Assembly: GCF_036934945.1 (NCBI RefSeq)
Contig: NC_088223.1
Location: 76,059,622 to 76,123,621, forward strand
Source of the DNA: Oncorhynchus masou masou
Lineage: Eukaryota; Chordata; Actinopteri; Salmoniformes; Salmonidae
Direction of reading: 5' to 3'
Length of the DNA stretch: 64,000 nucleotides
Each line of letters starts with the position of its first letter. The stretch's first letter is position 1. Made by a program: the position numbers and the translations under genes. The notes under the pieces were generated by a model, which had not been told where the DNA came from, searched no databases, and worked only from the letters and a program-made list of their open reading frames with translations. Shown here in pieces: positions 61,489 through 64,000 of this stretch.

Positions 61489-62925
61489 AACTCAGCAAAA
61501 AAAGAAAAGTCTTCACTGTCAACTGCGTTTATTTTCAGCAAACTAAACACGTATAAATATTGGTATGAACATAAAATTCAACAACTGAGACATGAACTGA
61601 ACAAGTTCCACAGACATGTGACTAACAGAAATAGAATAATGTGTCGCTGAACAAAGAGGGGTGGGTCAAAATCAAAAGTGACATTCAGTATTTGGTGTGG
61701 CCACCAGCTGCATTAAGTAATGCAGTGCATCTCCTCATGGACTGCACCAGATTTGCCAGTTCTTGCTGTGAGATGTTACCCCACTCTTCCACCAAGGTAC
61801 CTGCAAGTTCCCGGACAATTCTGGAGGGAATGGTCCTAGCCCTCACCTTCCAATCCAACAGGTCCCAGATGTGCTCAATGGATTGAGATCCGGGCTCTTC
61901 GCTGGCCATGGCAGAACACTGACATTCATGTCTTGCAGGAAATCACACACAGAACGAGCAGTATGGCTGGTGGCATTGTCATGCTAGAGGGTCAAGTCAA
62001 GATGAGCCTGCAAGAAGGGTATCACATGAGGGAGGAGGATGTCTTCCCTGTAACGCACAGCATTGAGATTGCCTGCAATGAAAACAAGCTCAGTCTGATG
62101 ATGCTGTGACACACCGCCCCAGACCATGATGGACCTCCAAATCGATCCCACTCCAGAGTACAGGCCTCGGAGTAACGCTCATTCCTTCGATGATAAATGC
62201 GAATCCGAAAATCACCCCTGGTGAGACAAAACCGTGACTCGTCAGTGAAGATCACTTTTTGCCAGTCCTGTCTGGTCCAGCAACGGTGGGTTTGTCGCCC
62301 ATAGGCGACTATGTTGCCAGTGATGTCTGGTGAGGACCTGCCTTACAACAGGCCTACAAGCCCTCAGTTCAGCCTCTCTCAGCCTATTGCGGACAGTCTG
62401 AGCACTGACGGAGGGATTGTGCGTTCCTGGTGTAACTTGGGCAGTTGTTGTTGCCATCTTGTAACTGTCCCGCAGGTGTGATGTTCGGATGTACCGATCC
62501 TGTGCAGGTGTTGTTACACGTGGTCTGCCACTGCGAGGACAATCCTGTTTCCGTGTAACGCTGTCTTATGTGTCTCACAGTACGGACATCCACAGTACGG
62601 CCTCCTTGCAGCAAGCCTAAGACACGTTCACACAGATGAGCAGGGACCCTGGGCATCTTTCTTTTGGTGTTTTTCAGAGTCAGTAGAAAGATCTCTTTAG
62701 TGTCCTAAGTTTTCATAACTGTGACCTTAATTGCCTACCGTCTGTACGCTGTTAGTGCCTTAACAACCGTTCCACAGGTGCATGTTCATTCATTGCTTAT
62801 GGTTAATTGAACAACCATGGGAAACAGTGTTTAAACCCTTTACAATGAAGATCTGTGAAGTTTTGGATTTTTACGAATTATCTTTGAAAGACAGGGTCCT
62901 GAAAAAGGGACGTTTCTATTTTTTA
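61489..62925 (-). mobile_element. Tc1-like element of another family, right terminus trimmed
   Basis: Left end AACTCAGCAAAAAAAGAAAA next to TA (61487-61488). At the right the matching complement (GACGTTTCTATTTTT) is present but the last ten or so bases of the terminal repeat are missing before TA (about 62926-62927). Outside both ends lie neighbouring bases of the outer Tc1 (AAATTAGA left, TCTGTGTTTCATT right), which proves a clean insertion. Confidence 0.88.
61685..62656 (-). pseudogene. Tc1-like transposase, several breaks
   Basis: ATG 62654-62656 opens MPRVPAHLCERVLGLLQGGR, the N-terminal DNA-binding region of this family, shortened by a small deletion before DVRTVRHIRQRY. Further pieces: NRLREAELRACRPVVRQVL (62242-62457), IFTDESRFCLTRGD with the first catalytic aspartate (62022-62255), a HDNA motif near 61975 with a stop just before it, and SIEHIWDLLDWKVRAR (61685-61909), where the residues before the catalytic glutamate have been lost or changed. 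Ends AALNAAGGHTKY-like. Several frameshifts; dead. Confidence 0.9.
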
Positions 62926-63319
62926 TATCTGTGTTTCATTTTCTTTGTATTTGCAAAAATGTCTAAAAACATGTTTTCACTTTGTCATTATGGGGTGTGG
63001 AAAAAAAATGTTGAATCCATTTTCAATTCAGTCTGTAACAACACAATGTGGAATAATCAAGGGGAATGATTGAAGGCACTGTTATACATGGGGGTCTGAA
63101 ATGACTGACACCCTTGATAAAGATGAGCAGAAGTAACTTTTTTATAAGTTATTCAAATACTGAGTTTATTGTATGGTAAAAAAAGGGGAAATTATATTAT
63201 TTTATATACGAATACATACAATTCTTTCATACTAATATAATTTCTCATAGAAATATGTTTTCTCTCAAAAAGGTAGGGGTCAAAATGATTTGTGGCCAAC
63301 TAACTAGTTCATTGTGGCT

Positions 63320-63457
63320 TTAGTTTTTTTAAATTTAGCACTAATCCAGAGTGATTTACAGTAGTGCAAACTTTTTCATACTGATCCCCTGCGGAAATCA
63401 AACCCACAACCCTGGCTTTGCATGCACCAAGCACTACCCACTGAGCAACACGGGACT
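63320..63457 (-). mobile_element. tRNA-derived SINE-like repeat
   Basis: On the minus strand the region begins like a tRNA: GTGTTGCTCAGTGGGTAGTG (A-box like) and GGTTGTGGGTTTGATTTCC (B-box like), with the anticodon loop ATGCAAA pointing to an alanine-type (UGC) tRNA. Mutations disrupt the stems, and the other end continues into AAATCACTCTGGATTAGTGC-type sequence common as a teleost repeat. Not a functional tRNA gene. Confidence 0.65.
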
Positions 63458-63488
63458 TGGGGTTTTTGTTGGTAGATCCACTTGTGGC

Positions 63489-63889
63489 CAGGGGTGTAAA
63501 TTTCTTAAGTAAAAATAATTTTAAGTATGTTTTAAATCGTTTTAGGGTATCTGTACTTTACTATTTGTATTTTTGACAACTTTTACTTTTACTTTGTTAC
63601 ATTCCTAAAGAAAATAATGTAATTTTTACTCCATACATTTTCCCTGACAGAAAATGGTCCAAATCACACACTTATCAAGAGATCATCCCTGGTCATTCCT
63701 ACTGCCTATGATCTGGCGGACTCACTAAACACAAATGCTTCATTTGTAAATTATGTCTGAGTGTTGGTGTGTGCCCCTGGCTATTCATAAATAAATAAAA
63801 AACAAGAAAAATATGTCATCCGGTTTGCTTAATATAAGGAATTAGAAAGTATTCATAATTTTACTTTTAAAACTTAAGTATATTTACAG
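63489..63889 (+). mobile_element. hAT-type non-autonomous repeat, right end missing or decayed
   Basis: Starts CAGGGGTGTAAATTTCTTAA, a hAT-like terminus, with repeated ACTTTTACTTTTAC and CTTAAGTA words. Continues through GCACTTATCAAGAGA-like (ACACTTATCAAGAGATC) and CTCACTAAACACAAATGC to TTAAGTATATTTACAG. A fragment of the same repeat is at 33155-33303. No coding capacity. Confidence 0.75.
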
Positions 63890-64000
63890 TTTTTATCGAT
63901 TGCTAAACGACAGTGGGCACAACTGGAGTCACATGTGCAAAACTCTAACTACAGTCTGCACTACCAACAGTCACCTGAGCTAAACAGTTCACATCACCTG

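Larger units (their letters stand above)
57091..63081 (+). mobile_element. Old Tc1-like element split by hAT copy 2 and another Tc1
   Basis: Left end CAGGCCCTTCAGAAAATATT (TA at 57089-57090) and right end, complemented, CAGTGCCTTCAATCATTCCC (TA shifted by one T at 63082-63084). The leader phrase CACCCCTTGACTTTTTCCAC and its mirror near 63050 confirm the pair. Heavily decayed transposase on the + strand between about 57590 and 58130 and from 61299 to about 61475; phrases such as GCACAATCCAGGTGTGGAAA are conserved among salmonid copies. Without hAT copy 2 (3,163 bp with duplication) and the Tc1 at 61489-62925 about 1.4 kb remain. Confidence 0.88.

Noticed and set aside
63380..63457. Functional tRNA gene
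   Set aside because: Stems are broken by mutations and the sequence continues as a dispersed repeat; treated as SINE-like.

Overview
ORGANISM. This is nuclear DNA of a salmonid fish (salmon, trout or charr). The evidence is the repeat content: at least seven tRNA-derived SINEs of the salmonid HpaI type (with the GTTAAC site in the body), many Tc1-like transposons of the families known from salmonids (including relatives of the elements behind Sleeping Beauty), an L2/RSg-1 type LINE ending in TTTGATTTGATTT, and hAT and LTR elements typical of these genomes. Genus cannot be decided from this window. I find no convincing host protein-coding gene, rRNA or functional tRNA. The window reads as intergenic or deep intronic DNA, and nearly every recognisable coding fragment is a decayed transposase, LINE or LTR-element frame. 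LAYOUT. 1-8.2 kb: a Tc1 MITE, a LINE fragment, a SINE, a rearranged Tc1, a gypsy-like LTR 3' end and two decayed Tc1 copies packed head to tail. 8.2-40 kb: mostly unique, repeat-poor DNA with several minisatellites (18-bp, 41-bp, 57-bp and 75-bp units), a long (CA)n, an (AGT)n tract, scattered SINEs, an L2 LINE and small MITEs. About 14.9-25.4 kb is the least disturbed part and the likeliest to hold regulatory DNA; it includes a short CpG-rich patch near 25 kb. 40-63.5 kb: a transposon graveyard with three nested structures. NESTS. Nest 1 (40739-45613): a TTAA-flanked element holds a hAT element with a perfect 8-bp duplication, which holds an HpaI SINE and a complete non-autonomous LTR element (A, 42322-45020, 5-bp duplication). 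Nest 2 (46027-51366): a Sleeping Beauty-type Tc1 holds a related LTR element in reverse (B, 46596-50061, 5-bp duplication) and a 291-bp insert that is mostly an 88-bp-arm hairpin with a 13-bp duplication. Nest 3 (57091-63081): a Tc1 holds a second copy of the same hAT with the same SINE, this SINE holds another full-length Tc1 at a TA, and a further Tc1 sits near the right end. MOST INTERESTING. LTR elements A and B and the solo LTR at 40066-40445 belong to related families with no reverse transcriptase. In all three the reading frame begins at an ATG inside the LTR, just after a polyadenylation-type signal, with a shared start peptide pattern (M-x-x-x-H-[AT]-A-x-[WR]-S) and the same codon phase at the LTR edge. 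In A and B the frame runs over the place where a tRNA primer-binding site should lie, into a protein with tandem W-rich, proline-rich and 9- or 6-residue peptide repeats. All five LTRs also carry a long stem-loop with at least one compensatory change between families. I do not recognise this combination as described.
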